Below the pieces are notes generated by a model that worked only from the letters and a program-made list of their open reading frames with translations, ran no database searches and was not told where the DNA came from. From assembly GCA_016169945.1 (NCBI GenBank), contig JADLSH010000191.1:647501-711500 (forward strand): a stretch of 64,000 nucleotides of DNA, in the 5' to 3' direction. The stretch's first letter is position 1; the number at the start of each line of letters is the position of its first letter. The DNA comes from Trachythela sp. YZ-2020 (Eukaryota > Cnidaria > Anthozoa > Malacalcyonacea > Clavulariidae). Made by a program: the position numbers and the translations under genes. This document shows, in pieces, positions 54,063-64,000 of the stretch.

Positions 54063-55529
54063 ATGCCGCCTAGAAGGAAGAGAATTCGAAGTGATGACAG
54101 CGAGAATAGCACGGTTGATAGTAAAGGTAACTTAAGATTTAAACTGTTTTTTTCAGTGTATTTGTGATTTGCCTGTATGACAATGATTGACAGTACGATT
54201 TCTAGTTGTATAAAAGATTAAAGCATTTCAAAGATACCTGTTGTATATTTCTATCAAATATGCAAATCTCTTATTATAAAATAAAGTAATTACCTTGTTA
54301 AACTAACACTGGAATGACTGGATTTCTTTGCAAAATATGGTCAATTGATCGGGTCAATGTTTACATAAAATGTAAAATGTAGCAAATATTTCTAGACATT
54401 GGACAATTCCATTTGAGAATATAGATCAGAGGGTCAGATTGGATTAACTGTTTGTGTGTAGCCAAGCAGAATGTACATTTTACACAAATATCTTATAAAT
54501 GACGAATGTCAATCCTTATCACCCTCATTAGCAAAACCAGGGGAGCGATTTACCATTCATTTATAATGCAATGTCTGTTACATGCTACAGGTCCATCGAG
54601 TGGCTCTGATATACAAAATGTGAGAAACATACGACATCAAAGCAAGAAAATAAACTCGGAAGATTATGACGGTGATTGTGAGCTTGAACATCCTGGCAAG
54701 AACCGTGTTACAAAAACAGCGACAAGGTCGAGAGTGCTTAAACAAAAACCTACAAACGGTTTAGACAATGACAGCTCTAGCTCGACACCTGTCGTAGGAA
54801 TGGAAGTTGATCACGATTTGCTCGGTTTTGAATGTTTGGTCACTCCACTTGCGTTATCACCCGTGCCTCATCATCTTGTTAGTACGCCCCAAGGTTTGAC
54901 GCCTGAGGTCGTTACTACAGAGCCAAAAGTTAAGCCTGTTTTCATGGCAACACCAAAACCACTTTTCCAAACGCCAGTTGAAAAACCTGGAAAGAAATTC
55001 AAGAGGAAAAGAGTGGCTAAGCATAGGCAAGCACAGGTAATATTGGCATGGTTTGTTTTCCATTAAATTAATTTATAGTTATACCCAATTAAAATCACAA
55101 ATTATATAGTATGTCAAAAGTGCCATAGGTCGTGAAAATTTCAGTATGAACTCGTTGATTCTGACTTTTTGTGGGGGGTGCTGACGTTTTCTAGGGGGTG
55201 CGCACCCCCCTGCACCCCCCCTTTAGATCCGCCTATGAATCTTTCCATTGTTGAATGCTGCCACCAAAAACAAGGTCAATGCATATACTGAATAATTAAG
55301 TCATTCTGATAACTGTCTTTCCTTTTAGAGATGACCACCAAGTGCTGCACTTATTCGAGACCCACCTATTGATGTTATTGGGTTTTATTCAAGATGGTTG
55401 ATTATATATATGCATATATACATGTTGATTATATTTTTGCAGAATCAGCCAAAACTGGTGACCGAAGATGAAGCTTTAATGATTGCTAATTTTAACGACA
55501 TTGATGATCATGAACTTCTAGTTGAGTGA
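54063..55529 (+). CDS. CDCA5: Sororin (cohesin protection factor CDCA5)
   Basis: Three exons: 54063-54126, 54591-55036 and 55443-55529 (TGA), 198 residues. Sororin binds cohesin-associated PDS5 in S and G2 phase, displaces WAPL and protects sister-chromatid cohesion until mitosis. The protein is largely disordered and basic. It starts with a basic MPPRRKRIR, has many Thr-Pro sites (CDK-type) in the middle, an LLGFECL motif equivalent to the FGFEGLL PDS5-binding region, a Lys/Arg cluster (KKFKRKRVAKHR), and a C-terminal domain with TEDEALMIANFNDIDDHELLVE in two parts (DEALMIANFN, HELLVE). Human sororin ends DEWAAAMNAEF...FDLLVE. The order and the exact C-terminus make the call strong. The first F of FGF is replaced by L. 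Exon 2 is preceded by a pyrimidine-poor but plausible acceptor. Confidence 0.88.
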
Positions 55530-55775
55530 AGTGTGTAATATACAATATTGGTACAGTGAAAATGGTAATATCAAATGTTGTGTAAGTTATGTTATGAAAA
55601 GTATATCGGTATGACAATAAGCAAATAGGGAACCAAAATCTAAAAGCACTGCTAAGTGTTTATGTAGTGTACGGTGCAAGACACAATGTTAATATTATAT
55701 TGTGTTTTCAGTCTGCCATTTGGTGAAAAACTAATAGATGAATTTGTATAACGCTGTTTACATTGTTGCAGTGTT

Positions 55776-56050
55776 GCTACCCAATTCACAACTATGGATA
55801 ATTCACATGCCTATTGTTACTATATATTGTTCCAGTTTGTGAAAACATGTACTAGGACAAAAGTAATTAAGCATTAGAAATATGTTAAGAGCATTTCACT
55901 TGTGTCCACTAGATCATTCTAATGCTTAGTTACCTTTGTTCTTTCTATTCTATGTTTTCACAAACTAGAACAATATTAACTAGGCATGTAAGTTATCAAA
56001 AGTTGTGAATTGGTATGAACAAATGTTAGTGAAATTTGTCTATGCTTTTC
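55776..56050. mobile_element. CACCCAATTCAC-family MITE with visible inverted ends
   Basis: Left 'gttgctacccaattcacaact' (in part) and right AGTTGTGAATTGGTATGAAC are inverted, with inner 'cacatgcctattgtta/taactaggcatgta'. It is the most complete copy of this family in the window. Confidence 0.7.
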
Positions 56051-56507
56051 AGCTATACACAACTTTAACCTAATAATAGTTATCATGGTGTTGCAGCAAT
56101 ATAAATGGTAGGGATCTGTTAAATACGTTACTGTATATTGTGATAGTGGTTACTGTGAGTTAGTGATACAATTGTGTGCAATATGGTAATGTATGTAGCA
56201 ACAGAGCAACAGTAACTGTTGAGCACTTGAGATATGCTATTAATGACCTTGTGTTTATAACCAATTGCAGTTGTGTTCCATATTATATATCTTAATAATA
56301 TTATTGATTATTTATTTATTCACATGATATGTTTGTTAGTTGTGTCAGAAAATGTATATAATATATTCATCCTTGATGAAAATGTAATATACTCAATGCA
56401 TCGTTTTGCAAAAGACCTATTGTGTTAATTACTCCCAAAATGAACGTGTCTTGTACTTTTGTTGTTGACTTTCCTGCCTTTGTGACTGGTACACGCATAG
56501 CCTCGAC

Positions 56508-56739
56508 ATAGAATAGGAAATGACTAGAAGGGCCACTTGAGGCGGAACCTTTGAAGTTTTTGACGCTGTGCATATCACATGCATGTTCATTACCATTATT
56601 CTAGCCAGTCAATTGCATTTTCTGGCCAATAAACACGCTGAACTGGCTGGTCCGTCATTATTCTGGCCAGAAAACTGCATAAAAATAGGGGGCCACGTTG
56701 CACTGCTAAGTGGCCCTTCTGGTCATTTCCTATTCTGTG
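56508..56739. mobile_element. hAT-like MITE with 8-bp TSD, copy 2
   Basis: ATAGAATAGGAAATGACTAG at the left and CTGGTCATTTCCTATTCTGTG at the right. GCCTCGAC is at 56500-56507 and 56740-56747. Same family as 23536. Confidence 0.85.
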
Positions 56740-57558
56740 GCCTCGACTTCATTATTTAGTCTTACGTAATGTTTGAAGATTCTGTCTGTTTTCAAAAGAA
56801 TGAAGTCGAGGCTATACGTGTATAATGCTACGCTCCAATAATTCTCACTAGCCAATGGTCTATAAGTAACCCATCCCAGTTTATTGTCTTTTAATGTTAT
56901 CAACCAATCGCAAAATTCTGCCGGTTTGGCTGGTGACGTCACACTAAAAATCTAAGACACCTGTTTTTGTAAACTGCCTAACACTATAAGCAAATATGGC
57001 GTCTCAATGGTCAGTATTCAGTGTATCTCAAACGTGGGGGTCTAGTGTAGGTGGTACTGTACAATGCAATACCGTGGTTTGTACACTTTGATGTTTTGAG
57101 CGACTGAACACTCGACTGAACACTTTGGCTTTGTTAGGAAGTGGGTAGCGGCTAATTGTATCGTCGGAAGTGGTTTTGATCATTTTCGTGTAGTTTATGA
57201 CACAAACCATGGAAGCTTATTGACTATTGTGGTCAGTTCTGTCTGGAAATCATCATGCTTGGTAAGCAACCAAGCATAAAATCTAGCATGAATACAAATG
57301 TATTGTACAGTCAATATATAATTGGTCTCCTGGCGATTTGTTTCTGCGACTTTGGTCTAATATAAGACATTGTAATAAAATAGATTACAGTGAATACAAT
57401 ACTAATGATATAGCATAATTAATACTCCTTACTGTGCAAGGATAATAAGTGTAATTTTGTCAAGGGCGTCATTACCATATATATAAATGATCTAGTATTG
57501 TCTGAAGTTGTCAGTTGAAGCAGATCAGAATCGGAGAAGTTTGGTCGGCAAGAGAAAA

Positions 57559-60322
57559 ATGGTTCGCAATCCAAAACCCAGCCCTGTAAAACCTGCTGAC
57601 GAGGAGGTGCAGGATATGTGTGAGAAGGTGGGTGAATTTTCATTGTAATAGAGCACATTTGAAAACTCAATTTATGAGTGTCTATTTCTGGAATATTTAG
57701 TATTGTCTCTGTTAACAACTTCGCATTCCTAAATGAAATGGAGTTGAATATTCGCTGAAAAGTTTATTTCTAAATGTAGCAACCAGGGAATCAAATCCAA
57801 GGTCTCTGGTTGAGCGTACCTTGCAGCTGTGAACCACTGAGCTCGAAATATTTTATGAATAAATCGTCATAATTAAGAACGTTACTGAGATAAAATAGAG
57901 TTTACATTTCGCCTCAATTCTTATTACTCGATGTAAGTGGATAAAACTAGAATATTATGTCCGAAGAAGAATGAAATGAGGCAAACGTGCAAGAATGTAC
58001 ATGAAATCATGTTATCAGTAACTCAACTTGCGCAATAAAACAGCAAAGTCAAAGGGAACGTTCTAGACTTCGGGTAGGCAAGTCTTAAGATCAAAACTCA
58101 AAAGGTTGATGAGAGCTTGTTTTGGCAGACTTGAGTTCTCTCGAGTGGATAGGCTCGATCAGGTCACGCGAAAGTTTGCATGGACGTTTCCAATCCTCTT
58201 TTGACTTGGTCAAACAAGTGAACAACTAGAACAGAAGTTACAATAATATATAACTCTGAACTATGATGCTTGCATTGACCAGGCCTTAGTGAAATGTCCG
58301 CTTTTTAGTCGCGTTTGTTGCAGTCAGTAACAGTATACGTGTCATAATGGTCCAATGCAATTTCAGAATGTCCCTGGAAAAACAGTTTCTTTGTTTTGTC
58401 ACTTGTGTCTGTTGTGACGTTTCAATCCATTAACATCGGAACTCGAAAGAAATCTTTTCCCAAAACACATAGTCATAGACAGTGTAAATGGCCCTTGACA
58501 TTTCTTCTTCATTTCCCTAATTTTCGAACTTTTAATGACTCGAGCTGTTGATGAAGTGTGCTGTTAAACCAAACCATAGCTATGTCTTTGGATGGCTCTA
58601 TCAGTTGTAAATTGTTCTCCCTAGAGGTCCAAAAGAGCGTTCTCTTGGTCCAGTGTCAGTATTGCAGGCGAAACTGGAATACTTAGTCTTAGACTAAACA
58701 CTGTCAACACTTTGTTATTAAACTAAACTATTAACAAGTGCAGAGCCTAGACAGTGCATATTCGCCGACAAACGTAATGATATTAGTTTCTCAGACACAC
58801 TCGCAACTTATCATTAAAACAGCAAGATCGATTGTATGAATAAAGTGAGTTAACAACTATCATCATTCGCTCAATTTAACCAATCAAAACCAGTTTTCCA
58901 ATGGGGATATTTCAGTAAACAATTGGTATAGCTAAACATGGGTAAAACTTTTATTCATCTTCAAGTTGCACTGCTGTGCAAGCCTCGAATCACCATAGCA
59001 AATTGTGTGCTTGTTAAGACCTGTCGTTCCATATTAGCTCACCTCCTGTGTTATATTGTCATTCTACGATATATAGGCGAGATTTAATAATAAATATGTC
59101 TGCATGACGGCTTTTGTCTATTTTGACAAAAGATTTCATTCTAGTAAAATCCTCGTGTGAATGTTTACCTATTTTTGATTAATCATGTTCTTGCATGGTA
59201 TTAAAAATTATCAACGTATTGTGTAGAAATCATTGAAATATTATACAACGAAATTGTAGGTTGCCTAAAATGATTTGTCAAATGTGTCATGATCATTATT
59301 GAGTATTGGTATAAATCGAGTCTGCATGTGGGATGATAATTAATGCTCAAATAGACAATCACGATTTGTGGTTGAGACTAAATATATTAGCCAATATCTC
59401 ACATATTATTACCTGGAGTTGAGAAAGCATGTTCCCCACTCCCAGAATAATAAAGCAGAATGTTAGGATTGAACGATCGCATCTGTGAATAAAATGTGAG
59501 GACAAAATACTAATAGACTGAATATATTACTTGCAGGTAAAGGGAAGGGTTGAAGAAAAAACTTCTAAAACGTTTGCTGAGTTCAAGGCTTCATCTTATC
59601 GCACTCTGGTTGACTATGTCAACGGCAGAATTATTGTTTTCATAAAGGTACGATTTGCAGGTTTGCGTGACCATTTTGGATCATTTGAAGTCAGTACCAA
59701 GGATCAGTGGTACTGGTAGGGACTAAATAAACACTAATCCCAAACCCCACCGAACCCTAACATATATTATAATAAGGGTTATACCAGAGGTTAGACTAAG
59801 TGGTAGGTTGAGGTAGGCTCTTTATGTAGCCCTACACGAAATGTATAATTTAACCCTAACCCTATATACTATCAAGACCTAACTCGTGTAGGGCTACATA
59901 AAGACCCAACCGACTAAGTCTCGACGGTGGTACTGACCAAAAGGATCGCAGGCTCTGGGTACGAGATTGCCTAAAGGGGGGTCTGGAAGTTTCCTTAAAC
60001 TCGTACCCAGGGCATTTTGCTTCAACCCCTTGAGTACGAGGTTGATGCTTGAGGTAATCGTAGCTCCTCATTTGCATGCTCCATGTGCGCTCTGGTGTGT
60101 CAAGTATACGGCTCTAAATATAATTAGTTAAGACTATACACTGTATGACTGTATCCTATATAGGTTCAGGTTGGAGAGGACAGTTACATGCATTTGAGAA
60201 TATTTCGTATCGTGCCATCTCGACATGGTGAAGTTGAGCTTGAGGAAATTCTAGATGAAAAGAAGGATTCGGATCCTTTGGAAGCATTTGGAACAGAGAA
60301 TGAAGCAGTGGCCGCACAATAA
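57559..60322 (+). CDS. Stefin (type 1 cystatin)-like protein with altered inhibitory loop
   Basis: Three exons with phase-0 introns: 57559-57627, 59537-59647 and 60164-60322 (TAA), 112 residues. Stefins are cytosolic inhibitors of papain-like cathepsins. Conserved parts: EEVQDMCEKVKGRVEEKT and TFAEFKASSY from the helix and first strand, FIKVQVGEDSYMHLRIF from strands C and D. Human stefins read FIKVHVGDEDFVHLRVF and YIKVRAGDNKYMHLKVF. There is no signal peptide, as expected. The inhibitory QVVAG loop is DYVNG here, so Q is replaced by D while VxG remains. The usual glycine before the N-terminal helix is not seen. The C-terminus is acidic and about 14 residues longer than human CSTB. It may be a weak inhibitor or have another role. 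AATAAA at 60932. Confidence 0.85.
58587..58740 (-). repeat. Partial SINE in stefin intron 1
   Basis: 'ggctctatcagttgtaaattgttctccctagaggtcc' type tail (in part) in reverse orientation. The rest of the 1.9-kb intron shows nothing recognisable. Confidence 0.55.
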
Positions 60323-60515
60323 TAATGAACTAATCACGCATTAATAGCCAGCTTAATTAAGGATGTTAGTTTAGCCATATTTAGCATAGTCATGTATATA
60401 GTCAGATAATACTAATGTGACGTATATATTCTAATGAGTGTAAGACACAATTATGTTGGTTATAATCTTTGAATGGGTTTAGTTGCTTTAGGATACATGT
60501 GTGTACCATGCAGTG

Positions 60516-60875
60516 CAGTGCCTTTTTTAAGGAATTTTCACTGGGGGGCAAAACAGGGGAAAAAGGCAGAACGAAAAATATGAGCCGTCGATGTTTGGCG
60601 AACGCGAGAGTCAGAAGAGAGATTTTGAAAAACTTTAATTTATTAACTTCAGCTATATTTTACTTTTAACAATAACTTCAACTCTTTGTAGCTATAATCG
60701 TACAGCTATAAGTTAATCTCATCAAGTAAATCAACTGCAATTCTGACAGTAATCATGAGCAATTCAGCTTCGCACTTCGGGGGCAGAAATGGCTTTATTT
60801 TACTGGGGGGGGAAATCCTTCCCTGGGGGAGGGGCGGCAATTGCCTCCCCAGAGATATGGTTAAAAAAGGCACTG
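60516..60875. mobile_element. hAT-like non-autonomous element with perfect 8-bp TSD
   Basis: Ends CAGTGCCTTTTTTAA and TTAAAAAAGGCACTG. ATGCAGTG is at 60508-60515 and 60876-60883. Contains G-runs next to 'ttcactgggggg' on both inner sides. It lies between the stefin stop and the AATAAA at 60932, so it may be part of the 3' UTR. Confidence 0.9.
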
Positions 60876-61640
60876 ATGCAGTGTATGAATAATGAATGTA
60901 GTTCATATTAAAGTATTTTGTACGCAACAAGAATAAAAGACAAGAAACGATCAGTATTGTTTAATGCTTTTATACTTGAGGAATGACAGGATCAAATTGT
61001 ATTTTACGATCCTGTAAATCTGTAATCCCTCAAGTATATATCGTTAATCGCTACCTACACCGTGGAACCATACATTCAAGATTTGTCTATATAGCGCATT
61101 ATATACTTTTCGTATTTGCTTCAGTTCTTTAGAAATTTACACGACCATCGTTGATCATCTCTCCTTCTCTCCTCACTTATCATGTACCTTCTTATGCTAT
61201 GGAATTGGAACAGAATGTCTGAATTTATTCGCTTCTAGACGAAGCCAGATAAAACCAATAAACTTTAATTACGCCCGATTACGATCACATGCTAATCATG
61301 ATAAATGTTACATAATCATTACTCATCAGACATGGTATTTGTCACGCATCCACATCAGTTATTGGTATGCAAGAGTGTATTAAGCTCATGAAAACAATAG
61401 ATTAACTTTTGATCCGTGTTTTCGTGTTTTAACATACACGATCAAGTTCTGAACTATGTTCTCTTATGCTAGTACACCTCAGCTTATCAGTTCTTTCCAT
61501 AGTTTGTACGGAACAACGAATAACTGTATCAAACTACTAATGGAAGACACGTCGGTTGAAGTGTATGACAGTGTAACTTTTTTGAAACTCATGCAGTTTT
61601 CAATTAACAGACTTAGACTACGTTCACACTAGCTTGCGTG

Positions 61641-61794
61641 GCAGGCGTCCTGTTGTGAGGGAGGGAGTTTTGTTTAGAGCGCGCGCTTTTTAGTGAGAGC
61701 GCGCGCTAGGTGAGAAGTTAGGGGGGGGAGAAAAACTGCGCGCGCTCTAAACAAAATCCCTCCCCCACAATAGAACGCCTGCCACACAGGCTAC
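61641..61794. mobile_element. GC-rich foldback element
   Basis: GCTTGCGTGGCAGGCG with an inner GTTTTGTTTAGAGCGCGCGC, and the inverted copies GCGCGCGCTCTAAACAAAAT and CGCCTGCCACACAGGC. 'tacgttcacac' occurs on both sides and may be a target duplication. Confidence 0.75.
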
Positions 61795-62192
61795 GTTCAC
61801 ACGAGACTGGACGAATTCCGAAAATACTATAATTTTCACCGTCATCATCATTACAGAAACTTTAATAATGTAAATCAGCCTTAAGGCATGACTAATAGTA
61901 ATGAGTATATAGGAACATTTGGCAAAAGTTTAGTATATTGCTGGATTTTCTCCAGCCTTCAGGTATTTCCGCCTGTTGTTCTCCATAATTGTTTAAACGC
62001 TAAGGCGGGTCTAGTTTCCAACCGGATATTGAAGAATTCAATAATCTACTAATAGAGATGAGAGATCCTACATTCAGATCCACGGACACGTTTCTGTGTT
62101 CCCCTTTACTCTTCAGTGTATGTATTAGAGAGGTCTGACTGTACCAAACGTCCAATTAATTTCCATACGACACAATTCACTGCAATGTCTTT

Positions 62193-62927
62193 TCACAAAG
62201 CCTCTGCTTCGTTCCCAGTTGAACAATCCGTGGAATCATACGTTGTATCGTTAGAAGCATCGTCATCAATAGCTTCCCAAGCGTTCAGCAAACTTTCAGT
62301 TTCGTCAAACGAGCCGTCGCTAAACTCCACCTCCTTGTTAAGAAACTGTTCCCTCTCATTAATTAGTTCCTCATTTAGCTTCAAAGCTGGTAACCCGTAC
62401 GGCTTTTTATCAAAACTTGACCTCTTGTCCTTTATTTTATAGCTCGTATTAAAATCTTTCTCAAAATCTACACTGTTTCGTAAAAACGCCATACTATTTT
62501 CATCCTGGAGCGATTTGGAGTAGACATAAGATATGGTGTCTCCTTTGTCGGGTTTTGTCCGCTTAGGTTTCTTTGCTACGCAATTGTCTTGGGTTTTGAA
62601 CGTATTTTCTTCGTCGTTTGTAGTAATTTTCGGTAATCCGATAGTCTCGAATCTCTTACGCGTACTTTGAGATCTACCTTGTAAATTCGTCCCCGAATTC
62701 GAAGCCTTTTTCGAGCACATTTTGCCTTCTCGATTATTCGTGTTTGTTCGTTTCTTCCTTGTTGACTTCTCGACGTCTATAGACCGTCGTGTCTCTCTAG
62801 TACTTGTCTGCCTCCTGCCAGTCAATGCCAACCCCTCGCATGCCGTGATATTTTTACTTACGCTACTTATACACCTACCCGACCGCTCACGCAATTGTAC
62901 GATTTCTGGAAGGTGTATACCATCCAT
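62193..62927 (-). CDS. Unrecognised 244-residue basic/acidic protein
   Basis: A single open frame on the minus strand from ATG 62927 to TGA 62193. I do not recognise a family. The first half is Lys/Arg/Ser/Thr-rich (STRKKRTNTNNREGK, AKKPKRTKPDK), suggesting nuclear localisation. The C-terminal third is acidic, with LNKEVEFSDGSFDETESLLNAW and a Ser/Asp/Thr-rich end. KEVEF fits the loose RVxF PP1-docking consensus, but this is weak. There are no membrane segments, signal peptide or repeats. The frame is far longer than expected by chance in this AT-rich sequence and its composition is protein-like, so a real gene or first large exon is likely. Additional exons outside this stretch cannot be excluded. 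Confidence 0.6.
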   Translation of the reverse strand: MDGIHLPEIVQLRERSGRCISSVSKNITACEGLALTGRRQTSTRETRRSIDVEKSTRKKRTNTNNREGKMCSKKASNSGTNLQGRSQSTRKRFETIGLPKITTNDEENTFKTQDNCVAKKPKRTKPDKGDTISYVYSKSLQDENSMAFLRNSVDFEKDFNTSYKIKDKRSSFDKKPYGLPALKLNEELINEREQFLNKEVEFSDGSFDETESLLNAWEAIDDDASNDTTYDSTDCSTGNEAEAL

Positions 62928-64000
62928 GACTTTAGTGCAACTTCAAATTTCCACAGACTTTACCCTCGAGTTTAATTTAACCAAAGAATGTGCCAAATAG
63001 TTGATAAATATTTTCCAATTCTCAAATGTTTACGCAGTGCTCGACTGTCTAGTCTCCAGCTACGTTGTTTGCAAAATGGACAGATGTAATCGGATATGCT
63101 GGCTATATTCTATCTTTGATCAAGTTCCAAGACAGCCACATAGTTTTGAGCAATTAATGCAGTAATACATATAATCTTACACTGTAATCATTGTAATGCA
63201 AAGTTATTGAATTCTTCCGTTCGTTTACACTAGATTATCGAGGTATTTAAATTTAATAAATTCGTTTAATCCTTCCTCTGCCAAATGCGTAGCAAATGGT
63301 CACTTGACAATGAGAATGTATCAGAAAAAATCGGTGTTTAGCTTCCACTTGCCTAAATTTAAACAAATTGCTTCACTGTGTCAAATTATGCTATAGTTTC
63401 TTTTTATGTTACTGTACTTTTCAAAAAAAAATCCCCGCAATAACATTTAATTTTATTTAGCGAGACTTATGACGTCATAAGCAGGGCGAGTTCTTGGGAA
63501 ACGCGCGTATAGATTCTCTTGATCCAAATAATGGGTGTATAGATATTTATAATACTATCGAAACTAATCTCTGTCAGTTGTAACCCATGCTTCCAGTTTT
63601 AGCTACCAAACATAGAAGAATAATACAGAGCTCTGTCTTTGCATATAAATTGCTACAAAGTGTTCTATAAACAATAAATCTTCATCCGCTTTTTATGCCA
63701 TTTTGCCGACAAGTTCAAAGTTTTAAAACAAATATTATATCTGCAAATGATTACCTCGGAATTTCTCATTGATAATTTTTGTTTGACTACGTCTACGTTC
63801 TCAAGTTTCCAACTTGTATTAATTCAAAGCAGTTAAAGCTGAAAAAACAATGAAATCTCTTAAAAAAACGATAAGATTCTATCTTTAAATATATAGAAAC
63901 ATAAATATTTTGCACTTTTTTCATGTTTGTCCCTAGCAAGATCGATAGTTTTGGCAGCTTTAATTTGTAATCAGGACCGATTTACGAAATGTGTGTTCGA
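62928..64000. other. Window end, no gene seen
   Basis: AT-rich sequence upstream of the minus-strand gene. No conserved exon, RNA gene or known repeat family was recognised. A 'tgacgtcata' motif lies near 63470. Confidence 0.4.

Larger units (their letters stand above)
55530..57558. other. Intergenic region sororin to stefin
   Basis: No gene. It contains a CACCCAATTCAC-family MITE (55776-56050), a hAT-like MITE (56508-56739) and a GTGGTTTGT-family repeat (about 57050-57240). The stefin promoter should lie after 57240. Confidence 0.5.
60323..62192. other. Intergenic region stefin to the unrecognised minus-strand gene
   Basis: No gene. It includes a hAT-like element (60516-60875), the AATAAA at 60932 and a GC-rich inverted-repeat element (61641-61794). 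The rest is AT-rich. Confidence 0.5.

Overview
The window is animal nuclear DNA, AT-rich, with intron-containing genes of metazoan type and a very high load of short non-autonomous mobile elements. The gene set (telomere CST subunit STN1, p24/TMED10, V-ATPase subunit D, ADAT3, mARC, sororin, stefin), a tandem NXPE-like esterase pair and a cluster of secreted ShKT-domain proteins point to an early-branching metazoan, most likely a cnidarian. This assignment is inference: there is no ribosomal or mitochondrial marker in the window. All genes below were reconstructed by hand from conserved exons, GT-AG borders and intron phase. Reading frames join without frameshift except in the first mARC gene.

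Layout. 296-3496 (+): 3' seven exons of STN1. 4900-8488 and 9801-12628 (+): two tandem five-exon NXPE-like SGNH esterases whose first exons are almost identical although the rest has diverged. 14761-16921 (-): TMED10. 17535-20988 (+): V-ATPase subunit D, divergent from TMED10. 21-23.2 kb: repeats only. 23284-25338, 26921-27924 and 29379-31625 (+) and 34258-36972 (-): four secreted ShKT proteins, two with Gln/Tyr- or Gly/Tyr-rich middles and His/Asp-rich tails. 38250-41868 (+): ADAT3, with two identical tRNA-Glu(UUC) genes in inverted orientation in its first intron. 42269-44856 (+): a mucin-like single-pass membrane protein. 46076-48550 and 50849-53422 (+): tandem mARC genes, the first lacking an essential exon. 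54063-55529 (+): sororin. 57559-60322 (+): a stefin-like cystatin. 62193-62927 (-): an unrecognised 244-residue protein.

Most genes are unrelated housekeeping functions and do not form a pathway. Three local families (NXPE-like, ShKT, mARC) arose by tandem duplication. The ShKT cluster is the most interesting part. Every member ends its ShKT series with a domain that has lost exactly the first and sixth cysteines, which are a disulfide pair in the classical fold, and two members then run into low-complexity tails that look suited to an extracellular matrix, adhesive or mucus role.

Between and inside the genes lie at least eight hAT-type elements with readable 7-8 bp target duplications, nested Tc1/mariner-type elements with TA duplications, several foldback MITEs, a multicopy tRNA-like SINE and long micro- and minisatellites.
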